A stretch of DNA of 64,000 nucleotides from positions 62,001 through 126,000 of the forward strand of contig NZ_JANQBD010000012.1 of the NCBI RefSeq assembly GCF_024722015.1, in the 5' to 3' direction. The notes beneath the pieces are model-generated. The model was not told the DNA's origin and ran no database searches. It saw nothing but the letters and a program-made list of their open reading frames with translations. This document shows, piece by piece, positions 25,035 to 33,103 of the stretch. Position 1 is the stretch's first letter. Each line of letters begins with the position of its first letter. The position numbers and the translations under genes were made by a program. This DNA comes from Paenibacillus radicis (ex Xue et al. 2023) (GTDB lineage Bacteria; Bacillota; Bacilli; Paenibacillales; NBRC-103111).

Positions 25035-26096
25035 CTACTCAACTAAAACCAATTTCTCGCTAGGAAATAGAAGACGGATTTCACTGCCATTAGAATAAGG
25101 GTCTTCCATTTCTTTGTTAACGGTGAAATCTCCCAAATCAGTCTCCACCACGTACTGGTAGCTTCTCCCCAAGAATGTGCTTACCTTCACACGTCCTGCC
25201 AACCGGTTCGGACCCATTTCTATTTCCTCAATCGAACCGATAATGACATCCTCAGGGCGAATAGCGCCCTTCTTGCCCTTCTGCTCACCTTTGCCAGGGT
25301 TTTTAGCCGCGATAAAAGTATAGTCCTTAACCTTAAGTTCGACCTCGTCGTTTCTTTCTTGTCTTTCATCAAAGGTTATAAAATTATTAAAGCCGATAAA
25401 TCGTGCTATAAACTCTGTCTTCGGATATTTGAAAATCGTAGCAGGCCGATCCAGCTGTTCTATAATCCCTTTGTTCATAATAGCCACCTGATCCGAGATA
25501 GAGAAGCACTCTTCCTGATCATGGGATACATAGACGGTAGTAATGCCCAGCTCCTGCTGAATACGGCGGATTTCCACCCGCATGTTCACACGCAGATTGG
25601 CGTCCAAATTGCTCAACGGCTCATCGAAGAGCAGCAAATCCGGCTCGATTACGAGTGCCCGAGCGATTGCGACCCGCTGCCTCTGGCCTCCAGACAGCTC
25701 CTTAGGGAACCGCTTTTCAAAGCCGGACAAGCTAACCGTATCGAGCATTTTACGCACGCGGCGGTCCAGCTCAGCTCCGCTTACCTTGCGCAGCCGGAGA
25801 CCAAACGCTACATTGTCGTATACCGACAAATGCGGGAACAAGGCATAGCTTTGGAACACGAAGCCAAAGTTGCGCTTATTGACAGGTACACGTGTGTAGT
25901 CCATACCATTTAACGTAAATCGGCCTTCCTTGGCCTCCAAGAACCCAGCGATAAGACGCAGAGTTGTTGTCTTGCCGCAGCCGCTAGGGCCGAGCAGCGA
26001 AATGAGACTCCCTTTTTCCACACTGAGGTTAAAATCCTTCAAAATATATTGCTGGTCATAGGCAACCGATACACTCTCCAGAGTTAGCAAAGCCAT
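25035..26096 (-). CDS. ABC transporter ATP-binding protein, PotA/FbpC type
   Basis: The protein has 353 residues. Walker A is GPSGCGKTT at 36-44, the signature LSGGQ at 134-138, Walker B LLLFDEP at 154-160, the H-loop is in VYVSHDQEE, and a TOBE domain follows from about residue 275. It is the energising subunit for the two permeases upstream (26112-27727). The start has GGAGG upstream. The gene lies 15 bases from the permease stop and 21 bases before adenine deaminase. Sequence type is that of polyamine/iron/sulfate importers, while the gene context points to a purine compound. Confidence 0.92.
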   Translation of the reverse strand: MALLTLESVSVAYDQQYILKDFNLSVEKGSLISLLGPSGCGKTTTLRLIAGFLEAKEGRFTLNGMDYTRVPVNKRNFGFVFQSYALFPHLSVYDNVAFGLRLRKVSGAELDRRVRKMLDTVSLSGFEKRFPKELSGGQRQRVAIARALVIEPDLLLFDEPLSNLDANLRVNMRVEIRRIQQELGITTVYVSHDQEECFSISDQVAIMNKGIIEQLDRPATIFKYPKTEFIARFIGFNNFITFDERQERNDEVELKVKDYTFIAAKNPGKGEQKGKKGAIRPEDVIIGSIEEIEMGPNRLAGRVKVSTFLGRSYQYVVETDLGDFTVNKEMEDPYSNGSEIRLLFPSEKLVLVE

Positions 26097-26111
26097 AAGC
26101 GAAAGCCTCCA

Positions 26112-26900
26112 TTATCGTTTGGTAAAATAGGATAGACCCATCAGCCGTTCAATTACGAACATAAACACCGCTGTAAAGATCATAAGAATTACGGATATTG
26201 CGGCAATCGTTGGGTCAAAATGGTTTTCCACGTACGTCAGCATTTGTATAGGCAGCGTGCTGACCCCCGGACCGGTCATAAACACGGAAATATCGACATT
26301 ATTAAAAGACTCCAAGAAAGCGATAAGAACGGCTGCTATTATGCCGGATTTAATATTGGGCAGCACCACTTTGAAAAATGTTTTGAGCTGTCCAGCACCC
26401 AGACTTAAAGCTGCTTCTTCTATAGCAAAGTCAAAATTGGATAGGCTTGATGCGATAACTCGTATAATAAAGGGCAGCATAACCACCGTATGTCCAATCA
26501 ACAGTGCCGCATAAATCGGCAGGTTATACGTCACGATTACATATTTCAGCATCGTAAATCCAAGTACAATACCTGGAATAAGTACAGGTGAAATAAACAC
26601 AGCATTCAGTAAACTCTTCCCTTTGAACTCAAATCGGCTTAATGCATACGCCGCCGGCATACCTATCAGCAGCGCCAATAAGTTACCAATAAGCGATACG
26701 ATGATCGAGGTGTAGAAGGTTTTTGTGAACATGGAAACTTCCAAAATGTTGCTGTACCACTTAAGCGAGAAGCCTTGGGGCGGAAATTTCAAGACGCTCC
26801 CCGGTTCGAATGAAGTGAAAGCAATGATTACAAGCGGTCCAAGCAGAAATATATATACAAGCAGCGTAAACAGGCCTAACCCTCGATTCTTCTCCTGCAT
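26112..26900 (-). CDS. ABC transporter permease, PotC type
   Basis: This 262-residue membrane protein has about six helices and the EAA loop EEAALSLGAGQLKTFFKVVLP, placing it with PotC/CysW/FbpB-like permeases rather than the MalG class. Its start follows AAGGGGTAGAAGGG and lies only 5 bases after the stop of the partner permease. It is part of the operon binding protein, nucleoside hydrolase, permease, permease, ATPase, adenine deaminase. The cargo is inferred from context to be a purine nucleoside or base. Confidence 0.9.
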   Translation of the reverse strand: MQEKNRGLGLFTLLVYIFLLGPLVIIAFTSFEPGSVLKFPPQGFSLKWYSNILEVSMFTKTFYTSIIVSLIGNLLALLIGMPAAYALSRFEFKGKSLLNAVFISPVLIPGIVLGFTMLKYVIVTYNLPIYAALLIGHTVVMLPFIIRVIASSLSNFDFAIEEAALSLGAGQLKTFFKVVLPNIKSGIIAAVLIAFLESFNNVDISVFMTGPGVSTLPIQMLTYVENHFDPTIAAISVILMIFTAVFMFVIERLMGLSYFTKR

Positions 26901-26905
26901 CCCTT

Positions 26906-27727
26906 CTACCCCTTCGGATTTAATTTATTAGCCAGCTTGTTCATGAGGCCAATGACCAGGAACGTGATGATGATCATGATCGTGGCGATGACAGAGGCCA
27001 AATACCAATCGTTAAGCGTAATGGCATTTTGATACAGAAATGTGGAAATGACTCGCTGTTTCCCGCCTAACAAGGCTGGGGTCGTATAAGCTGTAAAGCT
27101 TCCGACAAAAACAAGAATACTCCCTATAATTAATCCCGGTACGCTTAGCGGCACGATAACCTTGCAGAAAGCTACAAAACGGTTAGCGCCAAGACTCTCC
27201 GCCGCTTTGATCAGATCAGGATCGATATTCTCCATAACACCAACTAAAGTAATGATAATTAGCGGTAAAAACAAATGGACCAGACCGATTATCATCGCAG
27301 TAGGTGTGTACAAAATGTCTAAAGGCTCTTGAATTATCCCTATGGCAATAAGCGAGTTGTTAAGCAATCCCTTTTTGCCCAAAATGATCATCCAGCTGAA
27401 GGAACGAACAACCGAGCTTGTAAGCAGTGGAAAAATAGCCAGCGCAAGCAGAACCGCCTTTTGCCTAATAGAACGCCTGGAGATGTAATACGCAACAGGA
27501 AACCCTATAACTATGCACAACAACGTAGTGAATAGGCTGACACGCAATGTGGTCGCCAAAATTTTAAGAAAATAAGGATCCTTGAAAAAGTGCATATACC
27601 CTTCAAAGGTAAATGCTCCTTTATTGAAAAAGGTTGAGCCAATCGTCAGAAGAATCGGCACTACCATGAACACCGTCAGAAACAGCAGACCCGGTATCAA
27701 TAATAAATATAAATACGTTCTCTTCAT
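26906..27727 (-). CDS. ABC transporter permease, PotB type
   Basis: This 273-residue protein has an N-terminal hydrophobic helix (YLYLLLIPGLLFLTVFMVVP), about six membrane segments in total and the EAA loop DLIKAAESLGANRFVAFCKVIVPLS. It is the PotB/CysT-like partner of the 26112-26900 permease. The start ATG is preceded by CAGGAG. It lies 34 bases after the nucleoside hydrolase gene. Together with the ATPase and the lipoprotein at 28797 it completes a full importer. Confidence 0.9.
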   Translation of the reverse strand: MKRTYLYLLLIPGLLFLTVFMVVPILLTIGSTFFNKGAFTFEGYMHFFKDPYFLKILATTLRVSLFTTLLCIVIGFPVAYYISRRSIRQKAVLLALAIFPLLTSSVVRSFSWMIILGKKGLLNNSLIAIGIIQEPLDILYTPTAMIIGLVHLFLPLIIITLVGVMENIDPDLIKAAESLGANRFVAFCKVIVPLSVPGLIIGSILVFVGSFTAYTTPALLGGKQRVISTFLYQNAITLNDWYLASVIATIMIIITFLVIGLMNKLANKLNPKG

Positions 27728-27761
27728 GTAACTTTTCTCCTGTTCCTTGAGTTAGCTTTCG

Positions 27762-28694
27762 CTAGGCACGCAGAGCCCGGGTAAATAGCTGGAGAAATTC
27801 GTCTGCCCTTACCTCGAGGCAAACATGGACATTCGGCTCCCTAGACAAGCGATTCTGGAAATCACATACCGTTTGCCCATCGCAAAGCTCGCTTTTCGTT
27901 TCCACATCCACATAATAATGTTTAGTGGTAACCAATGTCCGGTCAATAGCTACACCTACGGCCAACGGGTCATGCAATGCACAAGCTCGGACACCATACC
28001 GCTCGTAGTAGCGCTTCATATAATCGGCCGTGCTTTCCTGGACATAGCGGCTGATTGGAGTATCTCCCAGGGATTGAATATGCTCCTCCGTCAGCAATGC
28101 CTTCCGCGTAACGTCCAAACCAACAAGCGTTAAGGAAGGGAAGCCGGCTTGAAGAACAATCTTCGCTGCTTCAGGATCTACATAGATGTTATATTCCGCA
28201 GTCGGGGTTACATTTCCGAAGCTCGCCACTACACCGCCCATAACTATGACTTCCTTCACTTCATGAACCAAGGCAGGATATTTCATCACGGCAAGTGCCA
28301 GATTTGTCAGAGGCGCGGTCATTATCAAGGTGACTTCCCCGGGTTGACGTCTTACCTGTTCAATAATGAAATCAGTGGCATGCCCCTCCTGAACGGTTTT
28401 AAGAACCGGCATCTCGCTTAAGGCTCCGCCTAGTCCGTCCTGTCCATGAACCCGATGCTCAAAATAGGACGTACGCATTAGCGGCTTATCTGCCCCTCGA
28501 ACGACTGGAATCTCTTGCTCCACTCCAGCCAGCTGCAAAATTTTGCATGTATTTACAGTCGCCTGATCCAAGGATACGTTGCCATTCACTGTGGTGATTC
28601 CCAGTATATCCAGCTGCCCGCAACGGATCGCCAGTAAAATGCCAAGGGCATCATCAATTCCTGTATCCACGTCGAGGATGACTTTCTTCTTCAT
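27762..28694 (-). CDS. Inosine/uridine-preferring type nucleoside hydrolase
   Basis: The protein has 310 residues with the calcium-binding fingerprint DVDTGIDD (Asp10, Asp14, Asp15) of nucleoside hydrolases and the C-terminal HDPLAV motif. The family cleaves the N-glycosidic bond of ribonucleosides to give a base and ribose. It is cytoplasmic, with no signal peptide. It sits between the binding-protein gene and the permease genes of a Pot-type importer and upstream of adenine deaminase, so a purine nucleoside such as adenosine is the probable substrate (inference). The start ATG follows GGGGGGAAAT. Confidence 0.92.
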   Translation of the reverse strand: MKKKVILDVDTGIDDALGILLAIRCGQLDILGITTVNGNVSLDQATVNTCKILQLAGVEQEIPVVRGADKPLMRTSYFEHRVHGQDGLGGALSEMPVLKTVQEGHATDFIIEQVRRQPGEVTLIMTAPLTNLALAVMKYPALVHEVKEVIVMGGVVASFGNVTPTAEYNIYVDPEAAKIVLQAGFPSLTLVGLDVTRKALLTEEHIQSLGDTPISRYVQESTADYMKRYYERYGVRACALHDPLAVGVAIDRTLVTTKHYYVDVETKSELCDGQTVCDFQNRLSREPNVHVCLEVRADEFLQLFTRALRA

Positions 28695-28720
28695 AATATT
28701 TCCCCCCTTATTAATAGCCG

Positions 28721-28775
28721 TGACAGAACAGATAACAAGGGTACATGCTCTGTCATGCTAGATCATATACCCTTG
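28721..28775 (-). promoter_or_regulatory. Interlocked inverted repeats in the leader of the nucleoside hydrolase gene
   Basis: The gap between the binding-protein stop (28797) and the hydrolase start (28694) contains TGACAGA (28721-28727)/TCTGTCA (28749-28755) and CAAGGGTA (28736-28743)/TACCCTTG (28768-28775). The arms interleave, so the RNA could form an H-type pseudoknot or switch between two stems, right before the ribosome site. No known riboswitch class is recognised. Confidence 0.45.
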
Positions 28776-28796
28776 CACTTCTATATTATTGAGCTC

Positions 28797-29894
28797 TTAT
28801 TGGGTTACTTCACGATTCCAACGGTCGATCCAGGACTTTAGATTCTGGTTTACAGCTTTCATATCCAATTTGCGAAGCTTGCTCACAACATCAGCGCCGT
28901 AAGTGATTCCAGTTGCTTCTTCAGGAGACAATTTCAGCGTTGTGTTGACCGGAGAATCTACTTTAGCTTTAGCCGACTTCTCTTGTACTTCTTTGCTCAA
29001 ATGCCAGTTGATGAAATCTTCCGCTACTTGCTTGCTTTTGCTTCCTTTAATCACATTGACTGTATTCATGATGGCGTAACCGCCCTCTTGCGGTGTAATG
29101 AACTTTGTATCCGGTACTGCAGTTTTCAAATCTTTAACGTACATTTCCATAATTGGTCCGGCAGCAATTTCGCCTTGTGCGTACATGTTCACGAATTCGG
29201 AGGTTTGGCTGTAATACTTAACAACCCCTTTGTTCAATTCCTTGATCTTGGCAAAAGCCTGGTCCGCATTAAATGCAGTATTGCCAGCTACAACAGATGC
29301 TGCATCCAAAATCATCGGACCGCTTGTGGATGTGATGTTAGGCAGAGTCAGCTTCTTAGTAAGCTCAGGACTCCACAGGTCGCTCCATGATTTGATTTCT
29401 TTACCCGCGGCTTTCGGGCTATAGGCGATACCCAATTGACCGATGGTATACGCTGGACCATAATCTTCACCAAGCGGAGCTTTGGCCAGATCATAAATAT
29501 CCTTCAGGTTTGGAATGCGGCTGCGGTCGATTTTATCGAACAAACCTGCTTCAATACCTTGCTGTGCATAATAATCGGATAAATAAATAAGATCCACGCT
29601 TGAGCTGCCTTGCTTAACTTTGTTAAGACGCTCAGCATTGTTACCGGTTTCCAGTACGATTTGTACGTTATGTTCCTTCTCGAACGGTGCGTATACTTCT
29701 TTCTTAAAGAAATCATCGGAGAAACCCCATGTAGAAATAACCAGCTTGGTTGGTTCGCCCTTCGGTGCTGGTGCTGGTGCAGGTGCAGTACCGCCTGCTG
29801 TATTCCCTTGCTCTTTGGCTGGAGCTCCACATCCCGTCAAAGCCATTCCTACCACGGTTAAGGAAAGCAGCCCTTGCAACATTCTCTTTTTCAT
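28797..29894 (-). CDS. Extracellular solute-binding lipoprotein, PotD-like
   Basis: The protein has 365 residues. The signal peptide ends in ALTGC with Cys22, followed by an Ala/Pro/Gly linker and the family 1/PotD-type domain (KLVISTWGFSDDFFKKEVYAPFEKEHNVQIV). The start at 29894 is favoured by GGGAGGACG 8 bases upstream. It is the first gene of the purine-linked importer operon. The ligand is unknown: sequence type suggests a polyamine or similar, context suggests a purine nucleoside or base. No purine riboswitch is seen in the 270 bases upstream. Confidence 0.9.
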   Translation of the reverse strand: MKKRMLQGLLSLTVVGMALTGCGAPAKEQGNTAGGTAPAPAPAPKGEPTKLVISTWGFSDDFFKKEVYAPFEKEHNVQIVLETGNNAERLNKVKQGSSSVDLIYLSDYYAQQGIEAGLFDKIDRSRIPNLKDIYDLAKAPLGEDYGPAYTIGQLGIAYSPKAAGKEIKSWSDLWSPELTKKLTLPNITSTSGPMILDAASVVAGNTAFNADQAFAKIKELNKGVVKYYSQTSEFVNMYAQGEIAAGPIMEMYVKDLKTAVPDTKFITPQEGGYAIMNTVNVIKGSKSKQVAEDFINWHLSKEVQEKSAKAKVDSPVNTTLKLSPEEATGITYGADVVSKLRKLDMKAVNQNLKSWIDRWNREVTQ

Positions 29895-30035
29895 AATCAT
29901 CGTCCTCCCATTTTTTGTATAGATATATAATTTGAATCGTGAATCCCTGTTTTATAATACTAGTATCCTTTCCATATCCCGGAATATACACGGAGTGCCA
30001 AACGATACCACTAAAACAACCTTCTTATGTACTAA

Positions 30036-30088
30036 AAAAAACAAAAAGTACCCTTGATAGAATAAAATCTTCTAACAAGAGCACTTTT
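30036..30088 (-). terminator. Terminator of the DUF2294-like gene
   Basis: An imperfect 18-bp stem (30044-30061 with 30071-30088, three mismatches) is followed on the minus strand by TTTTTGTTTTTTTT. It lies about 85 bases beyond the stop at 30172. Confidence 0.65.
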
Positions 30089-30171
30089 CATTGTAAACAA
30101 TGCAAAGAGACATCCGTTTCATATCATGTGGTTTCCTCTTAAGATAGATCAAAAGAGAAACGCCGACTGGA

Positions 30172-30519
30172 CTATTCAGTTTGTTTAAGAATAATGTTCG
30201 TAATGGCCCATTGTGTCGGTGGATCATAATCCCTTAATACGGCTTCGATGGATAGGCCCATTTCGAGTTCCAGCTTCTCCCGGATTTTCTTCTTGTAAAT
30301 GGAGGACATATAAAAATCAACCTCATGCTTCAGCGTCGGGGCTTCTCCCTCTAAAGCTGAAGAGCGCGGAGAACGGCGATGCTTGGCATGAATCGTAATG
30401 ATATTATGATCCAATGATGCCTTTAGCAGCGTAGTGCCAAATCCGAACAGCTCCTTGGCAATCTCGTTATAGAGGTGACACAGCTTCTTCCTGTTTTCAC
30501 TAGAATCTATTAGCGGCAT
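30172..30519 (-). CDS. DUF2294 (MpsC-like) domain protein
   Basis: This 115-residue soluble protein matches the DUF2294/MpsC-like family found widely in Bacillota: LCHLYNEIAKELFGFGTTLLKAS at the N-terminus, a charged middle (HAKHRRSP), and the C-terminal block LELEMGLSIEAVLRDYDPPTQWAITNIIL. The start ATG follows AGAAGGTG. The gene is monocistronic with its own terminator, upstream of the purine operon but separate from it. Function is not established for the family; a link to Na+ or bicarbonate transport has been suggested for relatives. Confidence 0.7.
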   Translation of the reverse strand: MPLIDSSENRKKLCHLYNEIAKELFGFGTTLLKASLDHNIITIHAKHRRSPRSSALEGEAPTLKHEVDFYMSSIYKKKIREKLELEMGLSIEAVLRDYDPPTQWAITNIILKQTE

Positions 30520-30729
30520 GGGATCACCTTCTGGAGCATTTTTTGACCCATAATCATATAATCTATTTGTATATAATACATAGAATTGAACAATTTATCA
30601 AGCAATCGTTCGTCTTTTTATATAAAAAAAGCTGATTTTCATTCTGTTTTCATAAAAGAGTGACTGTTTCCCGAATGGGTTAGTAAAATAAGGATAATTT
30701 CGCTATTTTTGCTCAACATTTCAACCTGA

Positions 30730-30790
30730 TATAATAAATAGAGAATCTGCAAAAAGCGGGCAGCCCATTAGTTCAGACTCTCGCTTTTTT
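30730..30790 (+). promoter_or_regulatory. Leader with TATAAT box and terminator-like hairpin before the Crp/Fnr gene
   Basis: TATAAT lies at 30730-30735 and is followed by AAAAAGCGGG (30751-30760)/CTCGCTTTTTT (30779-30790), a stem ending in six T residues, 64 bases before the ATG at 30854. This looks like an attenuator or the end of a short RNA. The rest of the 334-base gap is AT-rich, with no supported gene. Confidence 0.4.
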
Positions 30791-30853
30791 ACATAGACTA
30801 GTGTTTAAAATGCCAGCTTTTCTGTTGAAAAGCTCCAAGGAGGCTATAGGAAT

Positions 30854-31357
30854 ATGATTTTACATAGGGGAGAAACGTTGTTTAGGCAAGGAGAATCTGG
30901 CCCGCTCTACCATCTGAGAAAAGGTCTCCTGAAAATTACCCGAATTCATGAGGATGGTAATTCTGTACTGTTGAATATCATTGTGCCCGGAGAAATTATC
31001 CCCCATCATTCGCTCATTAGTCCAAATCCTTATAATGGAACAGCCGTCGCGCTCGTTACCTGCGAAGTTATAATGCTTCCAGCGGCAGATTGGTATATCG
31101 AAAATGAGCGTGATCCTGAGAAGTGCCGCGCCATCGCTCTGCAGCTGCAAGAGAAGCTTCGTATGATGCAGCAGCGTATCGATCAGCTTACCGAAACCGC
31201 TCCACTCGAGAGACTGCGTAAGCTGCAGCTCTGGTTCCAGGCTTATATCGGACCAGGCAAGCTGACCGATGTGCTAACGCAGGATGAGATCGGTCAGTTC
31301 ATCGGGCTTCGCCGGGAAACGGTTAACCGATTGCTGCGGATCAATCCGCTTCAATAA
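30854..31357 (+). CDS. Short Crp/Fnr family transcriptional regulator
   Basis: The protein has 167 residues against about 220 for the family. A cyclic-nucleotide-binding-like domain spans about 1-85 (GPLYHLRKGLLKITRIHEDG; IVPGEIIPHHSLIS), a dimer helix about 88-120, and a helix-turn-helix about 140-162 (LTQDEIGQFIGLRRETVNRLL). The chain ends right after the recognition helix, so the usual wing strands are missing, and the N-terminus is also short. Only Cys70 and Cys91 are present, so an Fnr-type four-cysteine iron-sulfur cluster is unlikely. The start has AAGGAGG 10 bases upstream. It converges with the flavohemoprotein gene, whose promoter has a Crp/Fnr box. Confidence 0.82.
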   Translation: MILHRGETLFRQGESGPLYHLRKGLLKITRIHEDGNSVLLNIIVPGEIIPHHSLISPNPYNGTAVALVTCEVIMLPAADWYIENERDPEKCRAIALQLQEKLRMMQQRIDQLTETAPLERLRKLQLWFQAYIGPGKLTDVLTQDEIGQFIGLRRETVNRLLRINPLQ

Positions 31358-31430
31358 GCGACCTTGATAGCGGCTGATTTGGCTTGGGAGTGACATGCAT
31401 ATGCAATGAAGGAACTGTAAGGTATACCTT

Positions 31431-32645
31431 CTACAATGTGCTGGCCGGACCAAAAAACTCATAATGAATGTTCGTCTCACGAACTCCCCACTCTTTAAGT
31501 ATTTCATTGACAGCCTTCATAAAAGGTATCGGTCCGCAAAAATAAAAGCTGGACTCCTTAGTGCCGACAACGCTTGTCAGCCATGGAAAATCAATTAAAC
31601 CTTCTTTATGAAATGAGTTCAACACCCGATCCCGATCCGTTGGTTTCGCATAACACCAATAGACGGATAATTGCGGATGCTCAAGCGCAAGCTCCTCCAC
31701 ATGCTCGCGCATCGCGTGCATATCTCCATGTTGAGCGGCATGGATGAAGGTCACGGGACGGCTCGAATCTGTTTTTGCCAATGTGTTCAGCATGCTGATC
31801 ATCGGAGTTAATCCCACTCCTCCGCTTATTAATACTACGGGCTTGGCATCCTGCTGCTCCAAAGTAAAATCGCCAGCCGGCGCAGAGATTGCAAGAACAT
31901 CTCCTTCTTTAACCTGCTCATGCAAAAATACCGAAACCTTTCCAGCGGGATGCCCCTGGATCGAATCTTCCCTTTTAACCGAAATTCTATAATAAGGTTT
32001 CCCTGATGCATCTGAGAGGCTGTATTGACGAATATGAGTATGGGGATCGTCCGGGATTTGTATGTTTACACTAATATATTGACCCGGTTTAAAAGCTGCA
32101 ATCGCTCCGCCATCCTGCGGAACCAAGTAAAAGGAAGTAATTACGTCGCTCTCCTTTACCTTACGTGCTACCCGGAATGGCCTGAACTCAGCCCATCCTC
32201 CATACTGCTCTTGAGATTGCTTATACATATCAGCCTCAACACTAATGAATACATCCGCAATAACGTTATAGGCTTCTCCCCAAGCTCGCAGAATCTCAGC
32301 ATTAGCCGCCTTGCCCAGCACTTCTTGGATGGCTGCTAGCAGATGCTCCCCTACAATTGGATAGTGCTCGGCTCGGACACCTAAACTCCGATGCTTATGG
32401 GCAATCTGTTTAACTACCGGCAATATAGCTTCTAATTTATCTATATGCTGTGCAGCTGCGTATACTGCATTAGCTAATGCAGTCTGCTGCTTGCCTTGCT
32501 TTTGGTTAGCATGATTGAAAATATTCAGCAGCTCGGGATGATTGGCAAATAGAAGCTCATAAAACTTTTTGGTGATAGCCGTTCCATGCACTTCCAGGAC
32601 AGGTACTGTTGATTTTATGGTTTGTATAGTTTTTTCACTTAGCAT
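31431..32645 (-). CDS. hmp: Flavohemoprotein (nitric oxide dioxygenase)
   Basis: The protein has 404 residues. The globin domain (1-140) carries Tyr29, Gln53, His85, Tyr95 and Glu137 at the same positions as E. coli Hmp. The FAD domain has RQYSLS at 206-211, and the NAD domain has GGVGLTP at 275-281. It oxidises nitric oxide to nitrate using O2 and NADH in the cytoplasm. The start ATG at 32645 follows AAAGGAGCG; the frame is open to 32720 but that extension is not part of the fold. The promoter carries an FNR/CRP-type box near -41, so expression under low oxygen or nitrosative stress is likely. Confidence 0.96.
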   Translation of the reverse strand: MLSEKTIQTIKSTVPVLEVHGTAITKKFYELLFANHPELLNIFNHANQKQGKQQTALANAVYAAAQHIDKLEAILPVVKQIAHKHRSLGVRAEHYPIVGEHLLAAIQEVLGKAANAEILRAWGEAYNVIADVFISVEADMYKQSQEQYGGWAEFRPFRVARKVKESDVITSFYLVPQDGGAIAAFKPGQYISVNIQIPDDPHTHIRQYSLSDASGKPYYRISVKREDSIQGHPAGKVSVFLHEQVKEGDVLAISAPAGDFTLEQQDAKPVVLISGGVGLTPMISMLNTLAKTDSSRPVTFIHAAQHGDMHAMREHVEELALEHPQLSVYWCYAKPTDRDRVLNSFHKEGLIDFPWLTSVVGTKESSFYFCGPIPFMKAVNEILKEWGVRETNIHYEFFGPASTL

Positions 32646-32682
32646 TGGGTTCGCTCCTTTGAAGTCACTTGATATGACTGTA

Positions 32683-32688
32683 AGTATA
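32683..32688 (-). promoter_or_regulatory. -10 box of the hmp promoter
   Basis: Minus-strand TATACT lies at 32688-32683, about 40 bases upstream of the hmp ATG. No good -35 is seen at the expected spacing, consistent with activation from the box at 32710-32725. Confidence 0.5.
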
Positions 32689-32709
32689 AACGAAGGAACG
32701 GCCCCCCTT

Positions 32710-32725
32710 AGTGATCTCAATCACA
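32710..32725. promoter_or_regulatory. FNR/CRP-type box AGTGA-N6-TCACA
   Basis: On the minus strand this reads TGTGATTGAGATCACT and matches TGTGA-N6-TCACA with one mismatch. Its centre (32717.5) is about 41 bases upstream of the start site predicted from the TATACT box, the class II activator position. Confidence 0.7.
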
Positions 32726-32819
32726 TCAAAAGGCAACGATTTGTGACCGGTTCGCGTGGTATACTAAATAAGTCCTGAATAGGCTTAATCGAAGCTGTAG
32801 GTTGCTACATCGACGGTTT

Positions 32820-33055
32820 GATTAATAGCGGAAGTCATCATTCCGGTATTTCCAAAAAGAACATAAAAACGAAGAGATAGAGGAACCTTTCGTTCCTGTA
32901 TCTCTTCGTTTTAACGCATAAACTGCGCGCTTTCTTCCTAATAACGGAATTACGCTTCCGCTATCGTCTCGAATTTGGCGAAGTAGATGGAATAACGGAA
33001 CTTTCTGCTCCGCAACAGTAATTCTCAGCTCATTCCATGGCAGCACTGGTATTAG
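32820..33055. repeat. Interspersed hairpin repeat, copy 3
   Basis: Order of blocks: ATAGCGGAAGTCATCATTCCGG, a central stem (about 32867-32886 with 32892-32911, AACGAAGAGATA...TATCTCTTCGTT), ATAACGGAATTACGCTTCCGC, GATGGAATAACGGAAC, and the tail GGCAGCACTGG shared with copy 4. It lies between the hmp promoter and the end of the PDZ-protease gene. Confidence 0.75.
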
Positions 33056-33103
33056 GTTTGGGCCGCTGTCTTCCTAAGCACCTTTAGAACAGAAAGAGCT
33101 GCC

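Noticed and set aside
29895-30171. Purine riboswitch ahead of the purine-linked operon
   Set aside because: None of the conserved purine aptamer loops is visible; the only structure is the terminator of the neighbouring gene.
31396-31430. Terminator between the convergent Crp/Fnr-like and hmp genes
   Set aside because: TGCATATGCA and AAGGTATACCTT are palindromes, but they form weak stems without U-tracts.
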